Source of the DNA: Podarcis raffonei
Lineage: Eukaryota; Chordata; Lepidosauria; Squamata; Lacertidae
DNA: 64,000 nt
Direction of reading: 5' to 3'
NCBI RefSeq assembly: GCF_027172205.1
Contig: NC_070604.1
Span: forward strand, 76,297,023-76,361,022
The notes under the pieces: generated by a model
Databases searched by the model: none
Seen by the model: the letters and a program-made list of their open reading frames with translations, nothing else
Told to the model about the DNA's origin: nothing
Position numbers and translations under genes: made by a program
Part shown: in pieces, positions 1-13,201 of the stretch
How positions within the stretch are numbered: the first letter of the stretch is position 1
How the letters are laid out: each line of letters starts with the position of its first letter

Positions 1-1048
1 CAACCTGCCCACAAATCCTTCAGACATCCCTGGATGCATAATTTCGCTGAATGGAAGCTGTATTTTCAGAAAGGGTGGGTAAGCTGAAGAAATCGTGCTT
101 TAAGTGTAGGAAATCCTGCCTGCGCAGGAGTTGGAATTAGATAAGTCAGCTTCCTTATGCTCTCTAAGGAGTTTTTATTTCAGCTTTTAAAATCTTGGTG
201 TTTATTCTATATGCAGCAATGACTAGCACAATGATCCAAGCCTTGAATGATACATACTGGAAGGGACAGAATGCTAAACCTCCTTTGGGCTGACGGAGCA
301 CAACTCCAAACCAGTATCAACTCCATAGCAACTCTATAAAATGTAAAGAGATGGGCTATCCAATCACAGATCTGTGTTGTCTCATCCAGTCAGGCCTTTA
401 TATTCTCCACTTTGTCTCACAAGCCTCCTTTTGATCCCATGCAAGGCGAGTGACCCTATGATTTAATTGGATGTTGAAACTTTAGAGTTTTCTCAATATT
501 TCTACCTACAACTTAACCTTTCTGGTCAGTCGGATGCTCATTTTCTCCTAATTTTCCTTCCCATTAGCCATCACTTTCATCCTTTTCTACATCTTGTCCC
601 TTTGAACTTAAGTCACCTATCTTTTTCTGCTTGGAAAAGACAGCAAAATGCCTTTCCTGCTGGTCTGACTACAGCAGACATGACTAGAGAACTAAATGAC
701 TACTCCTAGCTTGCCCAGTTGCATAGAAAATCTTGACTACCCTAATAGAAAAGGATATGCTGAAATCCTGCATACACTTAGTGGGACTTGCATCAAAGTA
801 TGGATACTTAGTTTTGGATTGTAAGTATTCTAACAATACAATCCTATGCATGCCCACTCAGAAGAAAGTTATTGAATTTTGAGGCTTATAATGGCAGAAC
901 TCTGTCCAACCCCACCTTACTTCCATGTACATTTCATGAAAAAGAACAACCTAGTTTTGTTTTAACTCAGTGTGTACATAGCCTATGAATTAGCCCTAAG
1001 AGAAACTATTAATGACATGAAATGGACTAAGTCTGAAATTCTATACAT
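1..1048. other. intergenic, no gene seen
   Basis: I see no coding exon here; open frames are short and have no recognisable domain. A degraded copy of the short palindromic repeat that recurs through the window (CAATCCTATGCATG...) lies near 837-889. The rest looks like unique AT-rich intergenic DNA. Confidence 0.6.
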
Positions 1049-1498
1049 CAGGGGGTCAGCAAACATTTTTAGCAGGGGGCCGGTCCACTGTCCCTATGAC
1101 CTTGGGGGGGCGGGCGGACTATATTTGGGGGGGGGCGGGATGATGCAAGAGCACCATGAGCCCTGGTGGTTGCTACCTGTGTCTTGTGAGCGGCAGGGGC
1201 TGCCGCCACTAGCAGAACAATGAGTGGCACGCAAAAGGGCTCCGGAGAGGGGCTGCTTGAAATGGTTGCCACTCAAGAGCTGCTGCTGCTGGCACCAACA
1301 AAGCCCAGCCCCCTTCCTTCTCTAGGCAGGGCAGGGAGAAGCCAGGAGGGAGGGAGGGAGGAGGCGCCACCGCCGCCATGTAAGGGAAAGACCGTGCGTG
1401 CTGGCAATCCACGCAGCAATTCCTGGACCATACGCCGGCCAGATCCAGAAAGCAATTGGGCCTGATCTGGCCCGCGGTCCTTAGTTTGCCTACCCATG
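1049..1498. mobile_element. hAT-type non-autonomous DNA transposon (MITE), 450 bp
   Basis: The ends are CAGGGGGTCAGCAAAC on the left and GTTTGCCTACCCATG on the right, imperfect inverted repeats of each other. Flanking 8-bp direct repeats are CTATACAT and CCATACAT (7 of 8 match), the target-site size of hAT elements. The interior is GC-rich, with G runs and no transposase frame. The same end motifs occur in the shorter copy at 49200-49434, inside TTC13. Confidence 0.8.
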
Positions 1499-1502
1499 CC
1501 AT

Positions 1503-1579
1503 ACATACTTACTTGGGCACAAGCACTTTTGAATTCAATGGCTTACATCTGAGTAGACATATATAGGATTGTGCTGTAA
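1503..1579. repeat. short palindromic interspersed repeat
   Basis: About 77 bp with the layout seen elsewhere in the window: TACTTGGGC... to GAATTCAATGG to GAGTAGACATATATAGGATTG. The halves are rough inverted copies around a central GAATTC. It sits directly beside the hAT element's right duplication. Confidence 0.5.
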
Positions 1580-3203
1580 GTTACTTACTTAAACAATAGT
1601 GTGTGTGGTGGCAGGAGGTAGAGGTACTCAGGTGTTGGATTGTAAATTTATTTTTATTTTTAAAGACCTCTTCTTCCATGCCCCACACTCCTGCTTTCAG
1701 TTTCTGTTGCGATCTGATTCTTCCTCTCATCATCTCTATTGTGGTTGTCTGCACAGCATGCAGCATGCTGTTGGTGCTTATTAATGTTATATTACGACAA
1801 TCATTTCTGTATGCTGCTCTTCCAACCCCCAACCACCAGCTGTTGTGCCTTGGACAAGACTCCCCTTGTGCTAAGCTCTCTTCCCTCTCATCACTGCTAT
1901 CTGTGCTAGTCTCTACTCTGATTTTCTAGCTGCTTGCCAGCTCTTTTTTACTGTCCATCTGTAGCTAGACTCTTTTCTTACCAGAGAGACAATAAAGGTA
2001 GGGGGCCAAACACATGTGAATAATGAAACAATGAAAACCCTCTCAGGCCTGCAGATGGGCTCCTGCCCCTTGGCTATAAATCCTTTTCACGGTGAATCTT
2101 GGAGCTGCAGAACAAGAGCAGAGCAACCTTCAGGGCCTGCCCTAGCCAAAAAAGCAGCCCTCCCTGTTCCTCATGTTAAAAAGAACCCACACATACACTA
2201 TACAAAGGAATATAAGCCTCGCCACCCCATCCCTCCTCTCCCCCCTCTTCTTCCCCAACCTTATACTGTACTCAACACTAATGTCACAACAAATGTAGCT
2301 GATTTGTAAGAATGACTGTACAACATGAAAAAAGAGACAAGGCGTGTACTTTTGTAAACCAAGAAAATCTTTAATAAAAATTAAATTTTAAAAAAGAACA
2401 ATGTATATTTTAGAAATAGGAATCCAGCCTTCCTCTGTGATACAGGGAAGAAAGGAAGGTTTTGTGCAACAGTGGTGGTAGGTTGAGTGATTCATGAGAT
2501 AGGAATTGATTTTGTAAAACTGATTGAGATGGGGATTGATCTACAGTGATGGCAATGTTATTTGCAAAGAGAAAATGGAATCTCTTATACATTAATGTAT
2601 AGATACCTATAAAATGCTCGGTGTTGATTCTATTGAGCAAGGAGATTACTGCTTTGTGAATGTGATTGATTGAATAATGGTGGGGTGAAGATTGGAAGGG
2701 TGCAGAGATCTGAACAAGGAAAATATTTTGCTTAGTTGCAATAATTCCCCTACGTTCCTTTGGGATTTAGGATCAAGATGTTCATAGTAACTTTATTGAA
2801 AAGGATTTCATGGAGAGGGAGCTATATACTTTATTTAAAATATTTCTATCCGCTTTTAGGTTTGTTGAGGGCCAACAGTAGAAATCAAAACAACCTTTTT
2901 AACAACAAACAAACAACAAACAAACAAAGTAGAGCCAGGAAATAAATAATTGAAAGTAGCATTAGCAATAAAAAGTAGCATCCCCCACCCCAGAAACTAG
3001 CTGTGGCCAGTGTCACAGCTGTTTAATGCACATCATGAAGAATGCTTTAACCTGAAGAAAAATAGTAAGGCTCAGAAACAGCCATACATGCATTATTCTT
3101 TGCCATTGTCTTATACTTTGCTATTATTCTGTATATAGTTCTGTATTTATGGAATCCTTCTTGAGATGTTGGCTACCAAAAAGTCAGCTGATAAATATTT
3201 TTA
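1580..3203. other. intergenic, no gene seen
   Basis: No exon or conserved frame recognised. Around 2825-2945 there is an A/T-rich stretch (TTTATTTAAAATATTTCTATCC, later CAAACAAACAAACAAA) that resembles the reversed 3' tail of a LINE; its family is uncertain. The rest appears to be unique intergenic sequence. Confidence 0.5.
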
Positions 3204-3280
3204 AGGAAGGAAGGAAGGAAGGAAGGAAGGAAGGAAGGAAGGAAGAATACAATACAATACAATACAATACAATACAATAC
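3204..3280. repeat. compound microsatellite (GGAA)n-(AATAC)n
   Basis: About ten AAGG/GGAA tetramer units run directly into seven perfect AATAC pentamers (3246-3280). Two different pure arrays abut with almost no spacer, so length polymorphism is likely. Confidence 0.95.
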
Positions 3281-4350
3281 CAGGGCCTTTTCCCTGGTGG
3301 TGCCCCATCTATGGCTTGCCCTCCTCAAGAAGGCTCACCTGGCACCTGTGCTGTTTTCTTTTTTGTACCAAGTAAAGACATTTCTGTTCTCAGAGTCTTT
3401 TAACTACATTTTTTTGGATTTTGTCCTAAAGCTGGCCCTTTTGGCTTGTGTTTACGCAAACCTTTAAGCTACTGTTCCAAACTGTTTGAATATTTTTTTA
3501 TTGTTGGGACTTTAATTATTATTTTATTGGTTTTCATTTCTTGTGAACTTCCTAGAGAGACACAATTGAATAGGTTGCATAAAAGCAGAAATGCTAATGT
3601 TTAATTTATCTGTTTTACTTTTAGATTCTTACACATACAACACACACATATTATTCAGTTATGCTACAATATTTTAATCCTTTGTATGGTTTAGATTTTT
3701 TAAATAAAATCAAGCATTTACCAGAAATCCGTTGTGAAAAATAATTTGACTCTTAGCTGAAGTTTATAGCTGCCACATTATTATACGTAATAAATATTAT
3801 TTTTAGTGCACTCCTTCTCTCTTTATATGCATTATTTCATTGACAAGATTACAATTTAGCATTCTTTCCTCTGCTTAATCATTTGTTTCTCACTTATTGT
3901 TTTTGACATCAATAACAAAAGGCACAAAACGCTTCATTCTTGCTGGGTGAGTTAACACATGGGGCCTGGTCTAAAGCAATCAGTCCATAACGCTATTGCA
4001 AATTGAGATGAGAGGAGCTGCCTAAAGGGAATTGAAATTAGCTAAGACATGCTGTTGTTGCCATCTATGAAGATCAGGGGAGGGATGCAAGGGGAGAGGT
4101 GAACCAACACTTTGGCAGAGATTCCAATGTGAACCAACACAGTCATTTGAAAAGGATTGCCAGGGGACTAAAGGCTTTTCTGGCCCAAGCTGTCAGACCT
4201 CATGTCACATTAATGCAGTTGGCTGAAAGAAAGTGGGTACTGGGAAGGAAGGGGATATAAGAATAAAGTCCTCCATTAGCAGGTATATTTTGCTTTTCCT
4301 TCTTCAGTAGCCATGTTACTACAGTGACTGAGACATAAACTTCCTATTCT
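3281..4350. other. intergenic, no gene seen
   Basis: AT-rich, with no coding signal recognised. The segment around 3480-3600 has T-rich stretches like a decayed LINE 3' tail, too weak to name. Confidence 0.5.
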
Positions 4351-4411
4351 GGAAGAAGAAGAAGAAGAAGAAGAAGAAGAAGAAGAAGAAGAAGAAGAAG
4401 AAGAAGAAGAA
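4351..4411. repeat. (GAA)n trinucleotide repeat, about 20 units
   Basis: An essentially uninterrupted GAA/AAG array of about 60 bp. On the minus strand it gives a poly-serine shadow frame that should not be taken for a gene. Confidence 0.95.
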
Positions 4412-4479
4412 TCTGTTGATTCTTCTTGATCCCTTAGCAGCTTTTGATACCACCAACAATGGCATTTCCTGGACTGGCT

Positions 4480-5665
4480 CTGTGGGTTGAGAGCAAGAGG
4501 CACTGCATTATGATTGTTCCATCCCTACCTGCAGGGCCAGTTCCAGAAAGCAGCATTGGGTGACTACTTCTTGGCTCCTTGGTGCTTGCTCTGTGCAGTC
4601 CCACAGAATACCACCTTGTCCCAAATGCTTTTTCAACATCTATATGGAGCCACTGGAGCTATCATTAGGGAATTTGGAGCAGCGTATCATCAGCACACTG
4701 TTTATAACCAGGAGTATTTCTCTGTCTCATCTGAGCCAGGTGTGGCTGTGCAAATCCTAGATTTTGAAGCAGCATTGGGAGGGACAAGGGCCAATAAGCT
4801 GGAGCTAAATCCAGGCAAGAATGATGCTGTGGGTGGGCAGCTCCCAAGCTCAGGAATCAAGAGTTTGCCTGTCCTGGCTGGGGTTGTAGTCTCCCTAAAG
4901 GATCAGATATGCAGTCTGGAGGTAGTCTTTCATTCATCACTGTTGCTGGAAGCTCTGGTGAGCTTAGCAGCCAGGAATACCTTTCATCAGTTTTGGATGT
5001 TCCTGGATAATGTTCCTGAACATTGTGGCTTACCACAATGATCCATGTATTGGTAGCCTCAAGACTGATTATCGCAATGTACTGTATGTAGGGGATTTCC
5101 TTACGGTTGGCCCTGAAGCTGCAACTGATGCAGAACTTGGTGGTTTGGTTGCTGAGTGAGGTGGCCTGTGGACATTTACATTTTTGCTGTTCAAGGAGCT
5201 GCATTGGTAGCCAATTTGCTACTGAACCAGATTTAAGGTGTTGCTATTAACATATAAGGCCCAGTTACCTGAGAAAATACCTTCCTCCACATAGGCCTGA
5301 GCTCTGCAGATCTAAACTTCCAGGCTCCTTCACCACCTGTGAAGGTATGTACTGTAGCCACCAGGGGGCAGGCCTTTTCTACTGTGGTGCCCAGCCTTTA
5401 GATAGAGTCACCTCCACCATGAAGCAAGGCAGATGCCATCTGAGCATCATTACCCATGTCTTGGTTGAACTTTCATTAACAGACTTTTCGTGAATATTTT
5501 AATTGACTTGTTTATGCTACCAAGGGTGCTGTACTGTTGTAAATGGATTTTTAATGTACTGTAAAATTTGGGTTTTAATTTTTGTGTTTTTGTTTTGGTA
5601 TTCTTGTTGCACACCATCCTGAGCTGTTGTTTCTAATGAAGTATATAAATGCTTTTAAACATAAA
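4480..5665 (+). mobile_element. CR1-type LINE remnant (3' part of ORF2 and tail)
   Basis: Decayed reverse-transcriptase sequence reads across shifting frames: FNIYMEPLELS, then REFGAAYHQHT, SSEPGVAV, ANKLELNPGK and LKDQICSLEV. These fit the CR1 pattern of FNIYM-PLG, YHQYADDTQL, RANKLKLNPDKTE and LKD-V-SLGV. A T-rich 3' region ending near TATATAAATGC follows. Many shifts and substitutions mark it as old. The YADD catalytic motif is not preserved. Confidence 0.8.
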
Positions 5666-6540
5666 TAATTGTGACAGAGAAGTCCAGGGCTGTTAAAATG
5701 ATTTATCAGCTGGCTTTGTCCAAGGACAGTTGTGCTTAACACAGAAGGTCTTATAGTTACTGCTGGTACATAAATAAGCAGGTAATGCATCAATAAAAGA
5801 TACATGTCTCTTGTCCCATAGAAGTTGTATCAGAAAGAATATTTTCACCAGCTGTATGCTTCTTCCATCATTCAAAGTTCCGGGGTTAATGCATAAGCTG
5901 CACCTGGTAGAATTTTCTCTTCCAGCTATATTATACCAAAAAGTATATATATGCACATTAAAATTGGGGCTGCTACAAGCCAGTGGTGCCATGCAGTGAT
6001 GTCCTATGCATGCTTACTCAGAGTTGTTCAACTGTAAGTATACACAGGATTGCAGCCTAAGTACCACAATTTCAGAGAAGCTAGAGAATTTACCCTCATA
6101 CCACCATTTCCAAAAGTGCTCTGGTGGGACAATCTTGCTTTTAAACATTTTGATAATCCGTACTGTATTGTTTAACGATTGTGTGGAAACTGCAGAGGAA
6201 TCCAGTATCAAGCTCATTATAATAAAAATAAACCTTGGACCTTTGCTGCAGCAGCTGCTAAATTGTAGAATCTTTCCCACATCCTCTGACCGGGGAAATT
6301 TGGCAAGCCCACTTTCCTTGTACTTTCAAGGTTATTAACCTGGATACATTCACATGATTTAAAGAATAATTTAAGCTATGCTGTTATGCTGGGCTATTTT
6401 ATTGTTATTGATGGGTTGTTGTTGTTTTTTGCTTTATTCCTTAATCCTAAAAGTTGGGATATACAATAGATAAATAGATAGTTCAATACCCACCCACCCT
6501 TGTTTTATGGAATCCAAGGGGGATTTTCCAGCCAGTGTGA
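5666..6540. other. intergenic, no gene seen
   Basis: No exon recognised. It contains one clear copy of the short palindromic repeat (annotated separately) and otherwise unremarkable AT-rich DNA. Confidence 0.5.
6001..6060. repeat. short palindromic interspersed repeat
   Basis: Reads GTCCTATGCATGCTTACTCAG, then a centre, then GTAAGTATACACAGGATTG. The outer parts are inverted copies (TCCTATGCATG... / ...TACACAGGATTG). Confidence 0.6.
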
Positions 6541-7905
6541 CTAGCACTCCTGGTGAGCTCCTGGTCTTGTTGTGGAATAATGAGACAAGTAGAGACATTG
6601 ACACAATCACTCCTAAATGTGTGCTCTAAGTGCAAGGAGCCTGAGAGGCTCCTGGCTTTATTAGGGACTATGAGCAATGAAATGGGCTTGTACTGTAGAT
6701 TGGGTGACCTACAACCAAATTGCACTCACTATATGGCAGTGGTGGAGGCAAAGAAGGTGTACTTCTCCACCACAGTGAACTGTCAGCAGAGCTTTCTTGA
6801 GTGGTGAGTGGACTACTCAAATCTAGCCTTCAAGTAGCAACAGTTCACCACTCAGTGCTGTGATACATTTGTGATTTATGAGATCAATTATTGCAGCATG
6901 AGGATGTAGACCAAATGTTTTCAGGGGTTAGGCAAACCACATGCTCTCTTGACCCTTGCCCAACATGGCTGGTAAGATCTAGGAAAGAGGAACTGAGTGG
7001 GTCCATAGAGTGATTAAAGCCTTGTTACGGGAGAGAATCATACCACTCTGTTCTTCAGAGCAGTCAGCATGACTCCTCCTGAAAAGGCCCTCCCTGGACC
7101 CTGAGTTATTAGACAGTCAAACACAACCATCTCTCACCCCTTGCCGAAGAAATGGATGTGGCAGGACATGTATGGATGAAGAGGACTACATGGACTCCTT
7201 TCAGTCTGGCTTCAGGCCTGGGTATGTACTGGAACAGCCTTAGTGGCTTTAAATGATTACATTTTTTTTGGGAATGTTGCCCTGTTAATTCTTCTTTATC
7301 TCTTGGAGGTATTTGCCAACAGTGTCCTTCTGGAGTATCTCTGAGGATTGGAAGTTTGTGCCTGTGTGTTACAGTGGTTCCACTCCTACCTGCTGGTTTC
7401 CTTGGTGTTTATGTTGCAGGGTCCCACATATGTGAAGCTGCAGGGAACTGTTATCCAGAGATGTGGGGTGCCATCAGTATGTGGGTAACAGCTAAGATCG
7501 CTTCATTCCATCTGAATCAGGGAAGTCTGTGCAAGTGTTTGACAGATGCCTGGAGGCAGTGGTGATCCAATAAACTGAGGCTGAATTCTGATAAGATAGA
7601 GACACTATGGATAGGAGACTCTTTGAGTTCAGGAATTAGGGAGATGGCCTGTTCTGGATGGGGCTGAAGGAACAGCTACATAGCTTAGGGCTATCCTCAA
7701 TTCAAGTGTCGCTAGAGGCACAGGTGGCCTTGGTAGAAACAAGTTTGTTTGTCATCTGTGACTGTTCCTGGACAGGGATAGCCTACCCTCAGTTATCTAT
7801 GCTGTAATAATGTTATGAATGGATTTTTCAATGCACTCTATGTTGGGCTGCCCTTGAAGATGGTTCAGAGGCTGCAGCTTGTGCAGAGTGTGGTTACCTA
7901 GCAGT
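6541..7905 (+). mobile_element. CR1-type LINE remnant (ORF2 central part)
   Basis: Across frames one can read EAKKVYFSTTV (EN-RT linker), then around 7070-7230 a run like LLKK-SLDP and DSFQSGFRPGY, the standard CR1 reverse-transcriptase block DPFQSGFRPGYGTETA. Further on, SLCLCVTVVPLLPAGF resembles the block before the catalytic centre, and LRLNSDK follows. Heavily mutated; no continuous frame. A second, older CR1 body in the same orientation as the one at 4.5 kb. Confidence 0.75.
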
Positions 7906-9329
7906 TAAGCAGGGCAGCTAGATGAGATCACATAACACTGACAGCACTGCTGTCCTCTTCCCAACCCCCTTCCTCACCCTACTCTCCCAGTTACTCCCAC
8001 TGCTCCACTTATTAGGCAGCAGCAAGAGTGTGCTCATTTTCTTTCTCTTTTTCTGGACAGCTGGGTGCTGTCTGCAAATGTCCACTATGGGGATATTAGC
8101 ATGCTGGTGGTTGGAGGTCAGCACTTTGCTTTGAAGTGAGCCCAACTCCAAGAGGTGCTTTTTTTTAAAGGGAGACACAGGGAGCCTCAGCTGGCATCTG
8201 TGGGCCCTAGGCTTACAGCAACTGCTCAAATTCACCAGACATTTCTCCATAAAATATGACAAGGGGCAGTTAAACATCACCCTTGGAATCATTTACCTTG
8301 GGCCCTGAATCTATGATGCACAAGAGCTGCAGTAAATTTGAAAAGGAGGGAAAACCTTTTGTAAACTGTAACTCAAATTTATGATTTATCCCGCCCCCTA
8401 ATATTTATAAGTGAGCTGTCTGCTTCAGCTTTTGTTTTCTGTCTTGAGGCCAGGAAATTTCTGTAGACATGAAAGACTGCATTTGTTTGTTTGTTTGTTT
8501 GCCCGAGGGATTTATTTGACACAAGTTTGAATCCAACATTCTAATAACTGGTTCTAATAACTAATCCTAATAAAAGAATTACCGGTACCTATTTTTCAAG
8601 AAGGGCTGTATGCACAGGAAAGCTGTAACTGGGGCTTTTATGTTTTATTCACAGCCATGCACAAAGAGAAAAGTTTGGCTTGCTTTAAAAAGCAGCTTGT
8701 CTTTTCAGCGGTCAATGTCTTAGGACTACTTTTAATTTATTACTCAGCAGTAACACTAAATGCACACATGCAGCATAGAGCCATATCCATGCAGGCTTTA
8801 CATTTTAATGCATGCCTTGAAATTTGTCTGTGCATATTAAAAGGCACTATCTTAATCAGCTTCCATTAGATACTACTTCTTATCTGAGACAAATGCAGCT
8901 ACCAAGACAAGATAAATTAAGGGACTGCCTATGCAAATAATTTAGCTAGCTTCCTCTGTGAAGGGAAAAGCACAGCAGCTGTGACATGATTCCAAAGCCG
9001 GCACATTTCCAAAACACACAGAGAGAGCCCAATAACAGTAAACCAAGTCCATGTCAGAAGAAAAAAATACATAACCCAGAATGAACCGAGATGTCTGCAT
9101 ATGGAAGTGATAGGACTGAGGATAACCAACCTTTAATTCTTAAAAGAACACTTTCCCCCTCAATATATAATTTGGGAATGTTAACTGATATTTAAATCTG
9201 ACTATTAGCAACATAAATATATAGATAGCTGACAGTGATTAAAATAATGAAGTGTGTTTTGTTTCTTTTAAACAGATTTATTCCCTTTTATATTTTTAAA
9301 AATTATTTTTAAGTTTCATTCATTTGATT
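7906..9329. other. intergenic, possibly holding conserved non-coding sequence
   Basis: No exon recognised. A (GTTT)n run lies near 8482-8501. From about 8600 to 9130 the sequence is free of recognisable repeats and rich in homeodomain-type TAAT cores, with a perfect octamer ATGCAAAT at 8931-8938. That composition is compatible with a regulatory element, but conservation cannot be judged from one sequence. Confidence 0.4.
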
Positions 9330-9450
9330 TTTTTCTCTTCTGTTTTTAATATTTTGTTGGGAGCCGTCCAGAGTGGCTGGTGCAGCCCAGACAGATGGGT
9401 GGCATATAAATATAATTATTGTTATTATTGCTCTTGTTGTTCTTGTTGTT
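9330..9450 (+). mobile_element. CR1-type LINE 3' tail
   Basis: Contains GGGAGCCGTCCAGAGTGGCTGG, then CAGATGGGTGGCATATAAAT and a TTATTATTG-rich end. In squamate CR1 elements the 3' untranslated tail reads GAGTGGCTGGG-AACCCAGCCAGATGGGCGGGGTATAAAT followed by ATT/ATA repeats. Confidence 0.75.
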
Positions 9451-12409
9451 TCAATTGCAGCATTAAGCACCTGCTGAAATTTCACCTATTGAAATGAATA
9501 AGGCTTGAAACTGCTTAACTTCAGCTGGATCAAGATCATGAGTTTTAATGACAGGTACTGTAGAGCTGCATGGCTCTGTTCCACAATATACATGGTGTTG
9601 CTTCAGTTGAAACAGCACAAATCACTGTTTGTGCTGCGCCAGATGAAATAACTTCTCTGGATCAAGCCATTAGTCCAAATGCACACAAACCAACTCAAAT
9701 CAAGTGCTTCAGCATAACTGGACTTAGGATAACAGTCTCTGTTTTGGGGAACCAATCATCCTTCTACTCCTTTATGGGTCAGCAGTTACCTTGTTCTGTA
9801 AAATTTAATTTCTGGCATGTAATTTATCTACAGATTTAAGAGATTACGCTTCTACCTCAGATAACCTCTGCTCAGCATAGAAGCCTGGTCCTTGCTACAG
9901 ACCTCCCTGAAGAGAAAAGTCTGCTCAGTGTCACTAGGATAATGAGACAAATACCTTTTTAAACCCTGCAGCTCTTATCTTTTTGCTCATCTACTTTCGG
10001 TAATCAGATTCTCCAAGTCTGCTACTGTAAATCAACCTGTACTGTTGACAGCAAAGAAGCTTGTTGCTACATAGCTAGCAAACTAGGTCCTGCAATAGCT
10101 GTCATTTTGAAGAGGAAAATAGCTGGTTTCCACCAAAGGTTCTGGAAGGGGAAGACAATTCCAGGAAGATTTGAAACATCGCTTAGAGTTGTGTTCAGTT
10201 GAGTCTTGCTCAGACCCATTGAAATTGGTTAAGTTAGTCATGTCCATTAACTTCAGTGGATCTGCTCTAGGCAGGACTAGCATTGTAGGACTAGCATTGA
10301 TTACCACCCATAATGTTTGCATTTCCAAAATAGCAAAAGAGGCTTAGTTAGAACTGTTAAATGACCAATTCCTAATATTGTGTTTAGATTTTGTGCTGTC
10401 ACTATGCAGTGGTGTGTCCCGTCCTTCTGAAAGTAGGGCAGGCATTTTTTTATTATTATTTCTTGACTATTTTCTGGTTTGTTTTTTAAAAAAAACAGGA
10501 AGTACAAATGATAAAAAGCCATGAAACAGAACATCATACAAACAGCAAAAAAAGCCCATCTGAACTCAGAATTTTAAAACCATTACAGTACATGGGTAAT
10601 TCCCCCCCCCAGTCAGAAACCAGAGTTCTGACCATAGGATGTTATCTAGCTCCTCCCTTCCAACTCTATGCCTATGAGGTGTGTACAGGTTTGAAGCAGC
10701 AAAGAACACTGCTGCTGCAAAGCTATGCTATGCACACTTTCCTGGGAGTAGTTCAGTGGAATACAGTAGGATTTACTGGGCAAACGTACATAGAACTGTA
10801 CTGTATAAACAGTAAAGAGACTATTTAATGACATTGATAGAACTGCCGCCAGCTTCCTCTCAAAACAGGAAAGAGACTAAGTTTGAGTTGAAGTACCATA
10901 TTTCCAATGAATAATATTGAGGCTCATTTCCCTCCCTGAAACCACCCAACTCTTCAAACCATACTTTTAAAGGCTACTGATAACATTGGTAATGTATGGC
11001 TCACAACATTTTTATGGTGTGAAAAATTCCATTTCCATTCAGAACAAGATAATCCTTCAATAAAAGCAATCTCGTTTAATACAATGAAACTGAATTTCCA
11101 ACGCTGGCAGAGAATTAAGGTATTTAGAAAATAAAAGTGTGTGCAAGATGCCTAATAATTTATTTGGCAGAGTGTTATCAGGTCTTGAAAAAAAATTAAA
11201 GGGGAAAGTGGGATGGAGAGAATGTGTGTGTTCAGTTACTTTTCCCTGCCTCCTGATCTCCAATTTGCATGTCTTGAAATTATCCTAGTTGGTCATGACG
11301 CTGTAATTACTAGTTTGGCCCTTGAACTAAGTAAATATATATTATGTAAAGAATGTTCTTATACTGTCTTAGTCTAAGGAGATGGGGGGCCAAGATAGCA
11401 TAGCAAGAAGGCAGGAAGGATACAGATATGCTAACTGGGGTTTTTGATGGCTCATTTGCCTCTATGCTAACAAACTCACTTGAAATAAAGCTCTTTGTCT
11501 CACACTCTTGACTCAGCTCTAGTTGGCTATCAAGAAAGCTGGCTCCACAGACAAGAGATTTGGACAAGATTTGGACTAAATTAATAGTACAATGATGCCA
11601 CCTGTTATCAAAACTTGGATAAAGACAGTGCTTGGCAGGCCCTTTAAAGTGAAATGTCCCATAATTCTTGTGCTACAACAGAAAGCGTTCTCGTCTTACA
11701 GAAAGACTGCACTCGGAACACGCCCTACTTCTTGATCTTCAAGTTCATGAGGGATCAAGTGTGCGCAGTCCCATGTTGTTTTGGTTCTATAGTTTGCTTC
11801 TGCTAGGTCACCTAAAATTTCTGTAGTAACCCTGGATCTGAGGGTCATTTCCCAAGGGTGGGAAGAGACCAGCAACAACTCCTACTTGCCAAGAGGCTGA
11901 GGAGGAGGAGACAGATCTGGCTTCCAAGAAGCCTGCGGCATTGGCAGCAGCAGCGAGCAATGAATTATTTGGAGCCTGAATTTGCTGCCCCTGTGGATCT
12001 TGCCTTTTAAAGTGGTCCCCTCAACTTGCCTTATGGGTGGGCCGGCCCTGAACCCTACACAAAACAGAAGACATGATAACATGTCTAGGCATGAATGTCA
12101 AATTTTCAGACACCCTGGATTTTTCCTGTAATTCTCCTGGCTCCTTGGAATTCAATATGATGCACCAATCTCAGGTATAGTATTGCACAGAATGGAAAAA
12201 GCTAATTAACTTTTGCCTTCAAAATCTTTACTGCATCATGTTTACGGTTACCAAAAAGTCAGACAAGAAGAAAGGTACAGTATATATCCCTTGCTATGCA
12301 AAACTACGAGCCCACTCATCTATTCCTACCCTATGCCTTATCAGCAAATGCAAGCTATCTCAGGAAATGCATGTTTACTACAGGGCTCAAATCTCCATTT
12401 ACCAATGAT
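9451..12409. other. intergenic, no gene seen
   Basis: No coding exon recognised on either strand. Degraded copies of short inverted-type repeats lie near 10205-10295 and 10723-10815. Nothing else stands out; a C run occurs at about 10602. Confidence 0.5.
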
Positions 12410-12558
12410 GTTCACTGGGTGACCTTGGGCCAGTCACCATATCTCAGCCTACTCTACTCCATAGAGTTGTTGTGATGATAAAATGGAGAGGGGAAGAACC
12501 ATGTACGCCAACTTAAGCTATTTGGAAGAAAAGTGAGGTATAAATGTAATAATAGAAA
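12410..12558 (+). repeat. interspersed repeat (LINE/SINE 3' region)
   Basis: Begins GTTCACTGGGTGACCTTGGGCCAGTCAC and ends GAGGTATAAATGTAATAATA. I recognise this as a common lizard interspersed repeat with a LINE-like tail, but I cannot assign the family. The flanking T-rich segment at 12562-12640 looks like a second tail in the opposite direction. Confidence 0.55.
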
Positions 12559-13201
12559 TCATTCTTTATTATTATATTCATATTCCATCTTTTCTCCAAG
12601 GAGTTCAAGGTGCCATACATGGGTCTCCCCCTGAGTCTGTCAGGATAAAATTATTGGTTCTACAGGTATTTGTCTTCACACACCCACACAGGCAGTCTAA
12701 GGTTCCAGCAAAAACCCACTCACTTTTTCCAACAACAATCCAGAGGAGCACTGATTCACAATAGATCCACACAATCTGAATCATGCTTTCAGAGTCTGCA
12801 CTGAATTAGTAGCACCGCCAACGCCGTGTTAGACCCACATTGGGTATACCATTGGACTGGCAGGAGCCATTTATGATCATGATGATAAAGCCTTCATCTT
12901 TCACTCTAGTTCTTGGTTAGTGACATGCAAAAATAGGTATGTACCACCAGATTAAAAACCACTAAGAACTGTTGTGCTTGCATTGCTCACATAAACACTC
13001 TTAGGGTAGAAATACACCTTAGAAGCCGGGACTTCCTCAGAAAATGTGCTGAATTATCCTGCTCCCACTTTGTAAACAATGTCCTGTTTCCTGACAGAGT
13101 TATCTTGAGTACTTCCCTGCATCTGCTGGTGACTTTCATTTGTGTAAAGTGAGACTGCGGAAATGGAGAGGGTAATTATGTCTGGAAAGAAATCATACTA
13201 C

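Noticed and set aside
4276-4503. Serine-rich minus-strand frame
   Set aside because: Translation of the GAA microsatellite.
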